Source of the DNA: Gammaproteobacteria bacterium
GTDB taxonomy: Bacteria; Pseudomonadota; Gammaproteobacteria; Pseudomonadales; Azotimanducaceae
Assembly (NCBI GenBank): GCA_018665025.1
Contig: JABJED010000048.1
Coordinates: forward strand, 1 to 34,083
Length of the DNA stretch: 34,083 nt
Direction: 5' to 3'
Each line of letters starts with the position of its first letter. The stretch's first letter is position 1. This document shows, piece after piece, positions 1 through 9,413 of this stretch. The translations under genes and the position numbers were made by a program. A model generated the notes under the pieces. It was not told where the DNA came from. It did not search any database and saw nothing but the letters and a program-made list of their open reading frames with translations.

Positions 1-10
1 AGCAGTATTA

Positions 11-2062
11 CTATTGTAGGAGCGAGAAATCAGCAACTTCAAGGAATTGTTGTCGTAATTTCTGGAGAAGTCCCAGACGGTTTTTCCTCACCTTTTCGTC
101 TTCCGCCATGACCATCACCTCATCAAAGAAGTGATCAACTGGCTCCTGAAGTACCGCCAGCTTCTCCAATTTTGCTCCGGCGCCTTTACTCTTGCTGAGA
201 TCCAGTTTGTTCAGCGCACGACCTAGCGCAATCTCAGCCTCATCGGTCGCAACGGAAGCGTCGAAACTACTGGCAAGGTCGCTCGGGCCTGCTTTTTTGA
301 GAAAGTTTGCTACCCGCTTGTTTGCTGCGACGATGCTTTTCGCCGCTGGTCCATTGCGAAAGGACTGCAGCGTTCGAACAACGTCGTCAATCGCTAACAG
401 ATTGACAGAGGTGCTCGCGCTGTTTGTCGCTGCTTCAACCACATCGCCTGGAATTCCCTGTTCCTGATAGTAGCTGGTTAATCTTTCGACGATGTAATTT
501 GAAACATTAACGGTGTCAAAGGCCCTTCCATAAATCCTGGAGGCCTCATTCAGACAGTCATTCAGAGGAATATTTAGCTGGTTTTCTACGCAAATTCGTA
601 TGACACCGAGAGATTGGCGGCGCAGCGCGAACGGATCCCTGGAACCCGTCGGGGGTTGGTTGATGCCAAAGATCCCGGTTAGACTGTCGATCTTGTCCGC
701 TAGCGCAACACAGGAAGCCACATCAGAGGTTGGCAAGATACCCCCACTTTGTGTGGGTCTGTAGTGTTGGGCGATCGCAATGCAAACTTCCTCTGTTTCT
801 TTGTCGTGCCTGGCATAGTAACTACCCATGGTTCCCTGAAGGTCCGGAAACTCGCCGACCATATCACTAACCAGATCCGCTTTGCAGAGCTTGCCCGCCC
901 GCTTTGCAGCGTCGGTGTCTGAACCAAGCTGCTGGGCTATGTAGGCAGCCAGCGCAGCTATTCGGTCGCATTTTTGCGCATAGGTTCCTAGGTCAGCCTG
1001 GAACACAACGTTCTCTAGCCGTGCAGATTTTTGCTCCAGTGAAGTTCGAGTGTCCTGATCGAAGAAAAATGCGGCATCTGCAAGACGAGGCCTTATGACC
1101 CGTTCGTTACCAGCAACGACCTGTGAACTATCCAGACTTTCAATATTGGAAATAGTGATAAACCTGGGAACGAGCTTCCCGTTGTTATCAACCAGGTGGA
1201 AATAACGCTGGTGTTCTTTCATTGCAGAAATCAGCACCTCTGGCGGTACATTCAAAAACGAGCTGTCAAATCCACCGGCGAGTGCCCTTGGCCACTCTAC
1301 AAGAGACGTGACTTCATTAAGTAAATCCTCATCGATTTCCAGATGGGCTTTCTCCCGGGCGGCGAGGTCGACAACTTGCTCCCGGATCAGATTCTTACGC
1401 TCGGTAAAGTCTGCCAGGACATAGTTTGTCCTGCACAACTCTACATAGTCGTTAGCTTTAGTGATCTCAAACTGACCACCGGACATGAATCGATGGCCCG
1501 AACTCGTGTTGCTAGCCTCTTTGCCCAGAAGTTGAATGGGAATGACTGAGCTTCCGTACAGGCAAACGAGCCACTGCACCGGTCGAACGAACTCCAATCT
1601 GCTTTTACCCCATCGCATTCTTCTGTCAACGGGTAGGGCAGTTACGGCCGACCCGAGCAGCTCTTCCAGCAGGGATGGTAAATCAAGACCGCTTTTTATT
1701 GCCCGATAGACGAGATAGTCGCCCTTGTTAGTTGTAATGGTGTCAAGCTGTGATGGGTCAGCCACGTCGCAACCCCTCATGAATCCAGCGAGTGCCTTGG
1801 TCGGTTCCCCATCGTCATCAAACGCAGACTTAACCGCAGGCCCACGCTTCTCTACATTCTGGTCTGGCTGTCGGTCCGCAAGGTCGTGAACCAGGATGCC
1901 GAGTCTTCGTGGGGTGGCGAAGCTTTCAACCTTTCCGTGTGATAACTCGGCCTGGTTAAGTCCTGCCTCGATATTTTGTTGTAGCGCTTCACGCAGATTG
2001 TTCAGGGATTTGGGCGGAAGCTCTTCAGTACCGACTTCAAGTAACAGCGTATTAGTTGGCAC
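11..2062 (-). CDS. glyS: Glycyl-tRNA synthetase beta subunit
   Basis: This is the beta subunit of the bacterial alpha2-beta2 glycyl-tRNA synthetase, which charges tRNA-Gly; in this family the beta chain carries most of the tRNA recognition. It is 683 residues, close to the 689 of E. coli, and opens with the family signature [15 protein letters not shown]; the conserved segments [20 protein letters not shown] and [20 protein letters not shown] are present. The start is GTG, chosen because it begins [16 protein letters not shown] as expected and has an AAGGAG ribosome binding site about 7 bases upstream. It overlaps the end of glyQ by 11 bases, so translation is probably coupled. The TAG stop lies 11 bases from the window edge, so the gene is complete. 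Identity is essentially certain. Confidence 0.97.
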   Translation of the reverse strand: MPTNTLLLEVGTEELPPKSLNNLREALQQNIEAGLNQAELSHGKVESFATPRRLGILVHDLADRQPDQNVEKRGPAVKSAFDDDGEPTKALAGFMRGCDVADPSQLDTITTNKGDYLVYRAIKSGLDLPSLLEELLGSAVTALPVDRRMRWGKSRLEFVRPVQWLVCLYGSSVIPIQLLGKEASNTSSGHRFMSGGQFEITKANDYVELCRTNYVLADFTERKNLIREQVVDLAAREKAHLEIDEDLLNEVTSLVEWPRALAGGFDSSFLNVPPEVLISAMKEHQRYFHLVDNNGKLVPRFITISNIESLDSSQVVAGNERVIRPRLADAAFFFDQDTRTSLEQKSARLENVVFQADLGTYAQKCDRIAALAAYIAQQLGSDTDAAKRAGKLCKADLVSDMVGEFPDLQGTMGSYYARHDKETEEVCIAIAQHYRPTQSGGILPTSDVASCVALADKIDSLTGIFGINQPPTGSRDPFALRRQSLGVIRICVENQLNIPLNDCLNEASRIYGRAFDTVNVSNYIVERLTSYYQEQGIPGDVVEAATNSASTSVNLLAIDDVVRTLQSFRNGPAAKSIVAANKRVANFLKKAGPSDLASSFDASVATDEAEIALGRALNKLDLSKSKGAGAKLEKLAVLQEPVDHFFDEVMVMAEDEKVRKNRLGLLQKLRQQFLEVADFSLLQ

Positions 2063-2975
2063 GCTTGAGCTCCTTCTCTACAAATGCTCGGGTATCATCG
2101 TCAGCAAGTGGGAAGCCGAGTACCTGTCTTGAGTCAAAGTACTTTTGCGCGACCCCGCGGGACAGGGCTCTTACTCTCAAAATAAACCTTTGACGCTCGG
2201 TGACCGAAATGGCGTGACGCGAATCCAGAAGGTTGAAGGCATGGGAAGCTTTCATGACGAATTCGTAGGCCGGTAGCGGTAAGTTGGCTTCCAGTAGGCG
2301 AGTGGTTTCTTTCTCGCAAAAATCGAACTGAGCGAACAGGGCATCGACATCTGCCAGGTCAAAATTGAAACGGGACATCTCGACCTCATACTGGTGATAG
2401 ACGTCTGCGTAGGTGATCTTCTTATCGCCATTCTCGGTCCAGACAAGGTCCTTAAAGTCCTCTACGCCCTGAATGTAGAGCGCCAGTCGCTCCAGCCCGT
2501 AAGTGATTTCACCCATCACTGGATAGCACTCAAGCCCTCCGACCTGCTGGAAGTAGGTAAACTGAGTGATCTCCATACCATCCATCCAGACTTCCCAACC
2601 GAGGCCCCAGGCCCCCAGCGTTGGTGATTCCCAATTGTCTTCAACAAACCTTATGTCATGGGTTTTGGTATCAATTCCCAGATGTTCCAATGACGCTAGG
2701 TATAGCTCCTGAAAGTTAGGTGGTGAGGGCTTCATGACGACCTGATACTGGTAGTAGTACTGGTACCTGTTGGGGTTTTCTCCGTATCGGCCGTCTGTTG
2801 GTCGACGGCAGGGTTGAACATAAGCTGCCTGCCAGTTTTCAGGCCCAATGGCCCTCAAAAACGTGGCTGGGTGGAAGGTACCGGCGCCAACTTCCATGTC
2901 GTAGGGTTGCATTAGCACACAGCCCTGCTCGGACCAGAAAGTTTGCAGGGAAAGGATAAGGTTCTGGAAGTTCAT
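2052..2975 (-). CDS. glyQ: Glycyl-tRNA synthetase alpha subunit
   Basis: This is the catalytic alpha subunit of the tetrameric glycyl-tRNA synthetase, forming glycyl-adenylate. Signatures seen are [59 protein letters not shown] and [20 protein letters not shown]. An in-frame ATG lies further upstream at 3023, but the ATG at 2975 is preferred: it gives a 307-residue protein starting [19 protein letters not shown], matching the usual N terminus, and has an AAGAGA-like ribosome binding site. It is transcribed away from tag and lies first in a glyQ-glyS pair; the last 11 bases overlap the GTG start of glyS. Confidence 0.97.
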   Translation of the reverse strand: MNFQNLILSLQTFWSEQGCVLMQPYDMEVGAGTFHPATFLRAIGPENWQAAYVQPCRRPTDGRYGENPNRYQYYYQYQVVMKPSPPNFQELYLASLEHLGIDTKTHDIRFVEDNWESPTLGAWGLGWEVWMDGMEITQFTYFQQVGGLECYPVMGEITYGLERLALYIQGVEDFKDLVWTENGDKKITYADVYHQYEVEMSRFNFDLADVDALFAQFDFCEKETTRLLEANLPLPAYEFVMKASHAFNLLDSRHAISVTERQRFILRVRALSRGVAQKYFDSRQVLGFPLADDDTRAFVEKELKRAN

Positions 2976-3034
2976 TGGCGTTCTCTTTGTAACATTGGCG
3001 TTGTACGGAGCTGCTCCGAGCAAAAAAGGCCGTA

Positions 3035-3040
3035 AGTATA
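3035..3040 (-). promoter_or_regulatory. Possible -10 element for glyQS
   Basis: On the minus strand the divergent glyQ-tag gap (2976-3074) contains TATACT, a good -10 match, about 60 bases upstream of the glyQ start. No convincing -35 lies 16-18 bases further upstream, so the call is weak. Downstream in the presumed leader is a perfect inverted repeat, CGGAGC-T-GCTCCG at 3006-3018, which could form a small leader hairpin. No clear promoter or ribosome binding site for tag was found. Confidence 0.25.
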
Positions 3041-3074
3041 CCTCGGTGCTCAGAAATCAGATAACCTCCTGATC

Positions 3075-3659
3075 ATGGCGAATGAAATCGAAAGATGTGG
3101 CTGGTGTGTCGGCAATGAGTTGTACGAAAGCTACCACGACGCCGAATGGGGCTTGCCAACTTATGATGACCAGCTGCTATTTGAGTTCCTTCTGCTTGAA
3201 GGAGCTCAGGCAGGGCTATCGTGGATAACAATTCTCAGGAAGCGCGAGGGTTATCGTAAAGCTTTTGATGGCTTTGACGCGGGGAAAATGGCGCGATATC
3301 GACCCGCTCGAATCAATAAGTTACTCCAGAATCCTGAAATTGTACGCAATAGGCTCAAAGTAGAAAGCGCGGTGTCGAACGCCAGGTTATTTCTGGACAT
3401 CCAGGAACGAACAGGCAGTTTCTCGGACTATGTCTGGCAGTTCGTGGATCACCAACCCAGGCAAAACCGTTTCCGATCTATGAAACAGGTCCCGGCAACG
3501 ACGCCTGCGTCTGACAGTATGTCCAAGACGATGAAAAAAGACGGGTTTAAGTTCGTGGGCTCTACGATTTGTTATGCCTATATGCAGGCGACAGGGATGG
3601 TCAATGATCACCTTGTGAGCTGTTTCAGGCATGAGGAATGCTGCCGGTTGTCAAATTGA
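3075..3659 (+). CDS. tag: DNA-3-methyladenine glycosylase I
   Basis: This enzyme removes 3-methyladenine from alkylated DNA as the first step of base excision repair. At 194 residues it aligns through its length with E. coli Tag from memory. The structural zinc ligands are visible as C8, H21, H179 and C183, and the base-recognition residues as Y20, E42 and W50 within LLLEGAQAGLSWITIL. The segment TPASDSMSKTMKKDGFKFVG is also a family hallmark. It is transcribed divergently from glyQ and overlaps the following acyltransferase reading frame; its TGA stop forms TGATG with an internal ATG of that gene. The same tag-acyltransferase pair follows glyQS in Pseudomonas. Confidence 0.96.
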   Translation: MANEIERCGWCVGNELYESYHDAEWGLPTYDDQLLFEFLLLEGAQAGLSWITILRKREGYRKAFDGFDAGKMARYRPARINKLLQNPEIVRNRLKVESAVSNARLFLDIQERTGSFSDYVWQFVDHQPRQNRFRSMKQVPATTPASDSMSKTMKKDGFKFVGSTICYAYMQATGMVNDHLVSCFRHEECCRLSN

Positions 3660-4558
3660 TGGCGTCCCTGGTACAAATTCTCCTTTATCTTTTGAGCCTG
3701 TTGCCACGAAAATTCTCCCAGCGCATGGGTGCCGTTGCTGGAATGCTGAACGGTAAGTTGGGTTCCCGCTCAGCCCGGGTTACCAGGGCAAACATTGATC
3801 TCTGTTTAACGGGTTTGGCGGACAATTTAGCAGACAGCGATAAGTTCTCGACCCAGAGTCTCATTGAAACTGGCAAGACACTGATGGAAACACCAGCGGT
3901 CTGGCTGGGCGATATTGAACGAATCGATGGGTGGATACAGGTTGTGCACAATGAGGCCATGCTGCAAGAACATCTCAATGACTCTGCTGGACTTCTTGTA
4001 CTGTTGCCGCACATGGGTAACTGGGAACTGTTCAACGTTTTCTACCGTCGATACGGCCAGATGACGGCGCTATATCAACCACCCAGGCAGGACTACATGC
4101 AAAAATTGATGCAGAAGGTGCGTCTACGGCATGGTAATCACATGGTGCCAACCACACGGTCCGGTCTCAAGCAGTTGTACAAAACGCTGCGTGAGGGCGG
4201 AACCGCAGTGATCCTGCCTGATCAGGTACCCACTACAGGCCAATTCGTACCGTTCTTTGGTCACCCGGCGTTAACCGATGTGCTGGCCAGCAGGCTTCTC
4301 AAGAAGACGGGCGCAAAAGCACTGGGGATTACGATGGTACGAAATGAGCAAGGACTGTTTGAAGCCCATGTTCTTGCGCCTGATTCATCTATCTATGAAC
4401 CCGATGAACTAACTTCTATCGGGGCGGTAAACGACCTGATGCAGACCTGTGCCGAAATTGCTCCAAAGCAATACCAGTGGGAATACAAACGGTTCAGGGA
4501 GAGACCCGCTGGATCAGAGAAAATTTACCGATTCAATAAACCATCGGGTGTTCATTAA
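3638..4558 (+). CDS. lpxL: Lipid A biosynthesis acyltransferase, LpxL/HtrB family
   Basis: This inner-membrane protein belongs to the late lipid A acyltransferases, which add a secondary acyl chain (lauroyl or similar) from acyl-ACP to the Kdo-lipid A precursor. It is 306 residues. An N-terminal hydrophobic segment (about 8-22) is followed by the catalytic HX4E motif, H125 and E130 in LLPHMGNWELF, and by ILPDQVP; the C terminus has the typical APKQYQWEYKRF. Which of the LpxL, LpxM or LpxP roles it plays cannot be told. The start is uncertain: the ATG at 3638 has GAGGA directly abutting it, while the ATG at 3659 forms TGATG with the tag stop but has no clear ribosome binding site. It is probably co-expressed with tag. 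Confidence 0.88.
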   Translation: MLPVVKLMASLVQILLYLLSLLPRKFSQRMGAVAGMLNGKLGSRSARVTRANIDLCLTGLADNLADSDKFSTQSLIETGKTLMETPAVWLGDIERIDGWIQVVHNEAMLQEHLNDSAGLLVLLPHMGNWELFNVFYRRYGQMTALYQPPRQDYMQKLMQKVRLRHGNHMVPTTRSGLKQLYKTLREGGTAVILPDQVPTTGQFVPFFGHPALTDVLASRLLKKTGAKALGITMVRNEQGLFEAHVLAPDSSIYEPDELTSIGAVNDLMQTCAEIAPKQYQWEYKRFRERPAGSEKIYRFNKPSGVH

Positions 4559-4567
4559 TTGCCGTCA

Positions 4568-5146
4568 CTAACCAATGGGTTTACGAGCGATGATGAAGGC
4601 TCGACCTGCTAGCGGGTCGTCCCTGTTTACATTATGGCTCTCATCTTTAAAGGCGAGTATCTCGCAGTCTGGAACGAATGACTGGAGCTCATTTGGTTGC
4701 AGCAGGAATTCGGGATTACTAGGCCCCTTATTGATCTGTTTTTCTGCCGTGAAAGTCTGGTAGCAAATAAGCCCCCCTGGACGGGTTGCATCCAGGATTG
4801 CCGGTGGCAGGGACCTGTCCAGATAATGACTGGTAAGCACAAGATCGTAACTTTCGGCCGGTAGTACTGCAGCAGTGATATTGACGACTCGTGTTTGAAT
4901 GTTCAGCCCCAGTGAGCCCGCTTGTCCTGCCAGATCGTTGACTGCAACTTTCGATATATCCCAGGCATGGACTTCTAGCCCCCTTGTCGCAAGGAACAGG
5001 CTGTTCGTTCCAAGACCACATGCCAGGTCAAGCGCTATCCCTTTGGTGGGAAGAATATTGTCGTTGTCTGTGAGTACAGCGGCAGGCAGACCAGGAAGCC
5101 GGTTTTTTGAATAGATTCGATTCCACTTGTCTCGTACTTTGTTCAT
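4568..5146 (-). CDS. Class I SAM-dependent methyltransferase, TehB-like
   Basis: This is a small Rossmann-fold methyltransferase of 192 residues with unknown substrate. The SAM-binding motif I is ALDLACGLGTNSLFLA at residues 38-53, and D63 in VHAWDIS sits where the ribose-binding acidic residue is expected. A motif IV-like segment, YDLVLTSHYLDRSL, and a post-motif strand, ILDATRPGGLICYQTF, follow. It resembles the TehB and UbiE-like family, but no residue fixes the acceptor. The ATG at 5146 has AGGG about 6 bases upstream. It lies 160 bases downstream of trkH on the same strand, across the 15-bp repeat array, and converges with the acyltransferase gene with 9 bases between stops. Confidence 0.82.
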   Translation of the reverse strand: MNKVRDKWNRIYSKNRLPGLPAAVLTDNDNILPTKGIALDLACGLGTNSLFLATRGLEVHAWDISKVAVNDLAGQAGSLGLNIQTRVVNITAAVLPAESYDLVLTSHYLDRSLPPAILDATRPGGLICYQTFTAEKQINKGPSNPEFLLQPNELQSFVPDCEILAFKDESHNVNRDDPLAGRAFIIARKPIG

Positions 5147-5216
5147 TGGAACCCTGGTTTGACGGACATTATACTGCGCTCACGGAACGGGATCTCTGGA
5201 ACTGCCTTCTGTGGAG

Positions 5217-5325
5217 CCTTTCTTTCCAGCGCTATTTTCTCCAGAACTACTTTTTCCAGAACTACTTTCTCCAGAACTACTTTCTCCAGCGCTATTTTCT
5301 CCAGCGCTATTTTCTCCAGAACATG
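5217..5325. repeat. 15-bp tandem repeat copying the 3' end of trkH, stop codon included
   Basis: Seven contiguous 15-base units occur. Read on the minus strand from the trkH end they are TTCTGGAGAAAATAG, CGCTGGAGAAAATAG, CGCTGGAGAAAGTAG, TTCTGGAGAAAGTAG, TTCTGGAAAAAGTAG, TTCTGGAGAAAATAG and a decayed CGCTGGAAAGAAAGG. The first unit (5307-5321) is the real terminus of TrkH (Phe-Trp-Arg-Lys-stop). The units downstream keep the same phase, so six consecutive units each end in TAG. Units 5296-5310 and 5281-5295 in plus-strand phase are identical; the others differ at one to four positions. This is a tandem amplification within or just past a gene end, not a CRISPR, since there are no spacers. Confidence 0.93.
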
Positions 5326-6755
5326 GGCGAAAAAAGTACCAGCAGTGTGAAAATTTCGAGGCGCCCGAGGGCCATCGTGAAGCAGAGCAGGATCTTGGCG
5401 GCATCGGATATATCGGCGTAATGTAGGGCCACTGTCCCTAGCCCAGGGCCAAGGTTATTAATAGTCGCACCAACGGCTGAAAAAGCCGTGACAAAATCCA
5501 GACCGGTCATGATCAGTGCAAGTTGCATGAATAGAAATACGATTACGTAAATCGAAAAAAATCCCCAGACCGCTTCTATGACCTGGCCTGAAACCTGTCG
5601 ATGGTTAACCTTTACCGGGAAAACCGCATTGGGGTGAATCAGCCGATGTACCTCTCGTAGCCCCTGTTTGCAGATCAACATGACCCGAATGACCTTCATA
5701 CCTCCACCGGTAGATCCGGCACAAGCACCCGTGAAAGCGCCGAAAAAAATCAGATAAGGCAGCATGTTCGGCCATGCTGCGAAATCTGTTGTCGAAAATC
5801 CGGTGGTCGTAAATATTGATACAACCTCAAACAATCCGAATCGAATAGCCTGACCGAAGGTATGGGTCTGCTCGTACCAAAGTACCCCGGTAACGGCCAC
5901 GACGGCTATGAACAGTATAGAAAGATAAAACTTCACCTCATCGTCTCGAAAGTAATGCCGGATCGATCTTTCTTTGAATGAAAAAAAGTGCAAGCTAAAA
6001 TTCATCCCCGCCAGGACCATAAAAAAGATGGCGATGGCTTCGATAACCCACGAATCGAAATAGCCAATCGAGGCATCGTGAGTAGAAAACCCCCCAATAG
6101 CGATAGTTGAGAAGCTGTGGCAGATGGCGTCAAAGCCGCTCATTCCAGCGCCCCAGTAAGCGATTGCGCAGACAACAGTAAGCCCAAGATAGATAGACCA
6201 GAGCGCAACTGCGGTCTCTTTAATCCGTGGGGTCAGCTTGGAATCTTTAACCGGCCCTGGCGTCTCTGCCCGGTAAAGTTGCATCCCACCGATCCCAAGC
6301 ATGGGTAAAATCGCAACGGCGAGAACAATGATTCCCATTCCGCCAAGCCACTGAAGTTGCTGTCTGTAATAAAGGATCGATTTCGGCAGTTCATCCAGTC
6401 CTACGATAACAGTAGCGCCTGTCGTTGTGAGCCCCGAGAAAGATTCGAATAGCGCGTCAGGAATAGAGAGCCCGAGCCCATGTTCGTCGATAAATGGTAG
6501 TGCACCAAAAGCGCCCAGGGCAATGTAAAATAGCACCGTCACCAGGAACCCGTCCTTGATGCGCATGTCTGCCTGGTTCCTGACAAACATCAGCCATAGA
6601 AAAAACCCAGCGACGAAGGTAATGACAAATGCCTTGGTGAAGATACCTGTCACGCCATCCTGGTAAATGAGTGAGACGAAAACAGGGGGTAGCATCGTCA
6701 GGCTGAACATCATCAGCAGGATGCCTACAATTCTTATTGCGATCTGTATGTGCAT
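5307..6755 (-). CDS. trkH: Trk potassium uptake membrane subunit TrkH
   Basis: TrkH is the polytopic inner-membrane subunit of the Trk K+ uptake system and is gated by the cytoplasmic TrkA ring. The 482-residue length fits the E. coli protein (about 483). Many hydrophobic helices are visible. The four pore-loop selectivity elements appear in order as SGLTTTGATVI, FSTIAIGGFSTHD, TTTGFSTTDF and GATINNLGPGLG, each with its filter glycine. The conserved GACAGSTGGGMKVIR segment lies before the last pore loop. The C terminus, LGRLEIFTLLVLFSPMFWRK, is intact and of normal length, so the repeat array beginning at its last four codons has not altered the protein. It starts 7 bases after the trkA stop and should be co-transcribed. 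Confidence 0.96.
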   Translation of the reverse strand: MHIQIAIRIVGILLMMFSLTMLPPVFVSLIYQDGVTGIFTKAFVITFVAGFFLWLMFVRNQADMRIKDGFLVTVLFYIALGAFGALPFIDEHGLGLSIPDALFESFSGLTTTGATVIVGLDELPKSILYYRQQLQWLGGMGIIVLAVAILPMLGIGGMQLYRAETPGPVKDSKLTPRIKETAVALWSIYLGLTVVCAIAYWGAGMSGFDAICHSFSTIAIGGFSTHDASIGYFDSWVIEAIAIFFMVLAGMNFSLHFFSFKERSIRHYFRDDEVKFYLSILFIAVVAVTGVLWYEQTHTFGQAIRFGLFEVVSIFTTTGFSTTDFAAWPNMLPYLIFFGAFTGACAGSTGGGMKVIRVMLICKQGLREVHRLIHPNAVFPVKVNHRQVSGQVIEAVWGFFSIYVIVFLFMQLALIMTGLDFVTAFSAVGATINNLGPGLGTVALHYADISDAAKILLCFTMALGRLEIFTLLVLFSPMFWRK

Positions 6756-6762
6756 ACTTTAC

Positions 6763-8136
6763 TTAGAAGAAACTGAGTGGAGCCTGGAAAAGCTTCTCCA
6801 CGTCTTTAATGCGTCCTTTGTCGACCAGGAAAAGCACAACATGGTCACCGGACTCTACAACAATGTCGTCGTGAGCTATAACGACCTCATCCCCCCTTAC
6901 TATAGCGCCGATGTTGGTCCCAGGAGGCAGGTCGATATCCTCGATTTTTCGGCCGATTAGTTTTGAACTGGATTCATCGCCGTGGGCAATGGCCTCGATG
7001 GCCTCCGCAGCACCCCGCCTTAGCGAATGGACTCTTGCGATGTCACCTCGCCTGATGTGAGTAAGAATAGACCCAAGGGTTGCCTGCTGGGGGCTAATAA
7101 CGGTATCGATGGTTCCCCCTTCAATAAGGTCAACATACGCGGGGTTGTTGATCAGCGTAATGACCTTCCTGGCCCCCAGGCTCTTGGCCAGCATAGATGA
7201 CATGATGTTGGCTTCGTCGTCATTAGTAACCGCACAAAAAACATCTGTTTCTTCGATGTTCTCTTCCAATAGTAAATCCCGATCAGAAGCGTCGCCCGAC
7301 AAAACTATTGTTCGATCCAGTGTTTCTGACAGTTCGTAGCAACGTTGCCTACTATGCTCAATAATCCGGACACCATATCTACCCTCAATTGTACGGGCCA
7401 GATGCTCCCCGATATGTCCGCCTCCAGCGATTACAACTCGTTTATTGGGCTTCTCGACACGACGCATTTCGGACATCACGTTCTTGATGTCCTTGCTCGC
7501 TGCGATAAAGAAGACTTCATCATCTGCTTCGATGACAGTATTTCCCTTTGGAATGATCGCCCTGTTCTTGCGAAAGATTGCCGCGACCCGTGTATCTACC
7601 GTGGGGATGTGTTGACGAAGATAACGCAGTTCCTGGTCGACAAGGGGTCCGCCGTAATAAGCTTTGATGCCTACCAATTGTGCCTGGCCTTCTGCGAAAT
7701 CCATGACCTGCAACGCACCGGGATTATCGATGAGCCGTCTGATGTCGTGAGTTACAATCGCCTCGGGGTTGACAATAACGTCGACTGGCATGGCATCGTT
7801 GCGGAAAATTCCATCATCTCTTATATAGGCGGAGGAACGAATTCGGGCAATTTTTGTTGGCGTGTTGAAGACGGTGTAGGCAACCTGGCAAGCTACCATG
7901 TTGATCTCATCACTGTTTGTCACAGCGATAAGCATGTCGGCATCTTCGGCGCCGGCCTGACGCAGGATATCTGGATGAGAAGCCATGCCCCGAACGGTTC
8001 GAATATCGAACCTGTCCTGAAGCTCTCTCAGTCGATCGCTATTAGTGTCGACGACAGTGATGTCGCTCGCTTCCTGGGTCAGGTTCTGGGCAAGATTGCT
8101 GCCAACTTCACCAGCTCCGAGAATGATGATCTTCAT
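6763..8136 (-). CDS. trkA: Trk potassium transporter NAD-binding subunit TrkA
   Basis: TrkA is the cytoplasmic regulatory subunit that binds NAD(H) and nucleotides and gates TrkH. The 457-residue protein has the expected duplicated layout. The first RCK Rossmann domain has GAGEVG at residues 7-12 and an acidic residue in TVVDTN at the end of the second strand, followed by a TrkA-C domain (about 145-220). The second RCK domain begins with GGGHIG at 238-243 and is followed by a second TrkA-C domain at the C terminus. The ATG overlaps the rsmB stop as ATGA, indicating translational coupling. Having trkA and trkH adjacent is the Pseudomonas-type arrangement for trkA-rsmB-fmt-def extended by trkH. 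Confidence 0.97.
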   Translation of the reverse strand: MKIIILGAGEVGSNLAQNLTQEASDITVVDTNSDRLRELQDRFDIRTVRGMASHPDILRQAGAEDADMLIAVTNSDEINMVACQVAYTVFNTPTKIARIRSSAYIRDDGIFRNDAMPVDVIVNPEAIVTHDIRRLIDNPGALQVMDFAEGQAQLVGIKAYYGGPLVDQELRYLRQHIPTVDTRVAAIFRKNRAIIPKGNTVIEADDEVFFIAASKDIKNVMSEMRRVEKPNKRVVIAGGGHIGEHLARTIEGRYGVRIIEHSRQRCYELSETLDRTIVLSGDASDRDLLLEENIEETDVFCAVTNDDEANIMSSMLAKSLGARKVITLINNPAYVDLIEGGTIDTVISPQQATLGSILTHIRRGDIARVHSLRRGAAEAIEAIAHGDESSSKLIGRKIEDIDLPPGTNIGAIVRGDEVVIAHDDIVVESGDHVVLFLVDKGRIKDVEKLFQAPLSFF

Positions 8137-9413
8137 ATAGCCACCTTACGAATACCGGCGTAATAGAAACCGTCATGTTCCTGGGCTGTTGGCAGGAATT
8201 GCAGGCCGTATTCCGTTGCAATCAGCGTAGCACCTTCACTACATCCCGGATGACTAAGTGGTATGAGCTGTTTACTGGCGTCTCCTTCAATAAAATCAGC
8301 GATGACGCTGTCGTTCTCCTGGCGAAGAATAGAACAGGTTGAATAGAGCATTTCACCGCCGATTGTGAGCAAGTCGAAAGCCTTGTCTAAAAGTCCTCGC
8401 TGAATAGATGAAAGCTTATCAACATCCGATTTCGTGCGCAGCAACTTAATGTCAGGATGTCTCCGGATGATGCCGGTTGCAGAACAGGGAGCATCCACCA
8501 GTATACGATCAAATTCGGTTTCGGCTACATATTGCTCGAACGATTGTGTCACCACATCAGCCTGTAGGGAAAGACGCTCAAGGTTTTCGGTTATAAGGTG
8601 AATCCTTTTTCTATCCCGGTCAATTGAAGTGAGCTTTATGCCGGGTTCGCTTTCCAGCAGATGGCAAGTCTTGCCGCCGGGCGCGGCGCAAGCGTCAATG
8701 ACCGATAGGCCTGGTTCAAGGTTCATTAATCCGGGTACTAGTTGTGGCGCTTCGTCCTGGACTGACACTTCGCCATCCCTGAAGCCAGGTAACGCCTCGA
8801 CGGGCATGGCCTTGCCAAGTATCACCGCTGATCGCGCGAAGGCGCCAGCTCGCGCCTCAATACTCTCGTCAGCCAGCTTGGCAAGGTATTGTTCTCTGGT
8901 GATTTTCGACGTGTTAACCCTTAGCGTCATTGGTGGCTGGTTGTTGTTGTGTTCGAAAATTTCCGGGTGGTCGGGCCAGTCAGCCCTAATGAGTTCGATT
9001 AACCATTGCGGATGGTTCAATCGTGCCTCATCTGACTGCATCACCTGTTGCTTCAGGCTGTCAGCTTCACGGCCGTAACGCCTTAGTACAGCGTTGACTA
9101 GACCTTTGGCCCAGGGCTTACCGAGTTTGATTACCGATTCGACAGCGTGGTTAACAGAGGCGTGTTGAGGACGATGAAGATGGTCAATGCTGTATAGGCC
9201 AGCCATGAGAATCAGCCAAAGGTCCAGATGTTTTTCGGGTAGCGGTTTGTCCAGTAGTGCTTCTGTCACACGATCGTAATAGAACCAGTTTCGAGTTACG
9301 CCATAACAAATTTGTTGGGCGATGGGGCTTGTGTTTTCCAGGCAGTCTCCCAAATGACGGTCTTCTTCCAACATTCGGGACAGGGAGTTTGCGACTTCGA
9401 CGTATTCACTCAT
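8133..9413 (-). CDS. rsmB: 16S rRNA (cytosine-967-C5)-methyltransferase
   Basis: RsmB (Sun/Fmu) methylates C967 of 16S rRNA using SAM. The 426-residue protein has an N-terminal NusB-like RNA-binding domain (about 1-140, including [18 protein letters not shown]) and a C-terminal Rossmann domain. Motif I is [10 protein letters not shown] at 240-249. The two catalytic-site cysteines are C310 in [18 protein letters not shown] and C360 in [12 protein letters not shown], as expected for the two-cysteine m5C mechanism. It is joined to fmt by an ATGA overlap at its start and to trkA by another at its end. Length and motif order match the family. Confidence 0.97.
   Translation of the reverse strand: MSEYVEVANSLSRMLEEDRHLGDCLENTSPIAQQICYGVTRNWFYYDRVTEALLDKPLPEKHLDLWLILMAGLYSIDHLHRPQHASVNHAVESVIKLGKPWAKGLVNAVLRRYGREADSLKQQVMQSDEARLNHPQWLIELIRADWPDHPEIFEHNNNQPPMTLRVNTSKITREQYLAKLADESIEARAGAFARSAVILGKAMPVEALPGFRDGEVSVQDEAPQLVPGLMNLEPGLSVIDACAAPGGKTCHLLESEPGIKLTSIDRDRKRIHLITENLERLSLQADVVTQSFEQYVAETEFDRILVDAPCSATGIIRRHPDIKLLRTKSDVDKLSSIQRGLLDKAFDLLTIGGEMLYSTCSILRQENDSVIADFIEGDASKQLIPLSHPGCSEGATLIATEYGLQFLPTAQEHDGFYYAGIRKVAI

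Noticed and set aside
5217-5325. CRISPR-like array
   Set aside because: The repeats are contiguous with no spacers and derive from the trkH end.
5107-5426. Three overlapping plus-strand reading frames through the 15-bp repeat, encoding FLQNY/FLQRY-type repeats
   Set aside because: All three frames are open only because a 15-base repeat has no plus-strand stops; none has family resemblance, and they lie opposite trkH and its repeat.
7345-8163. 272-codon plus-strand frame opposite trkA
   Set aside because: Shadow of trkA; composition is the reverse complement of a conserved protein and no domain is visible.
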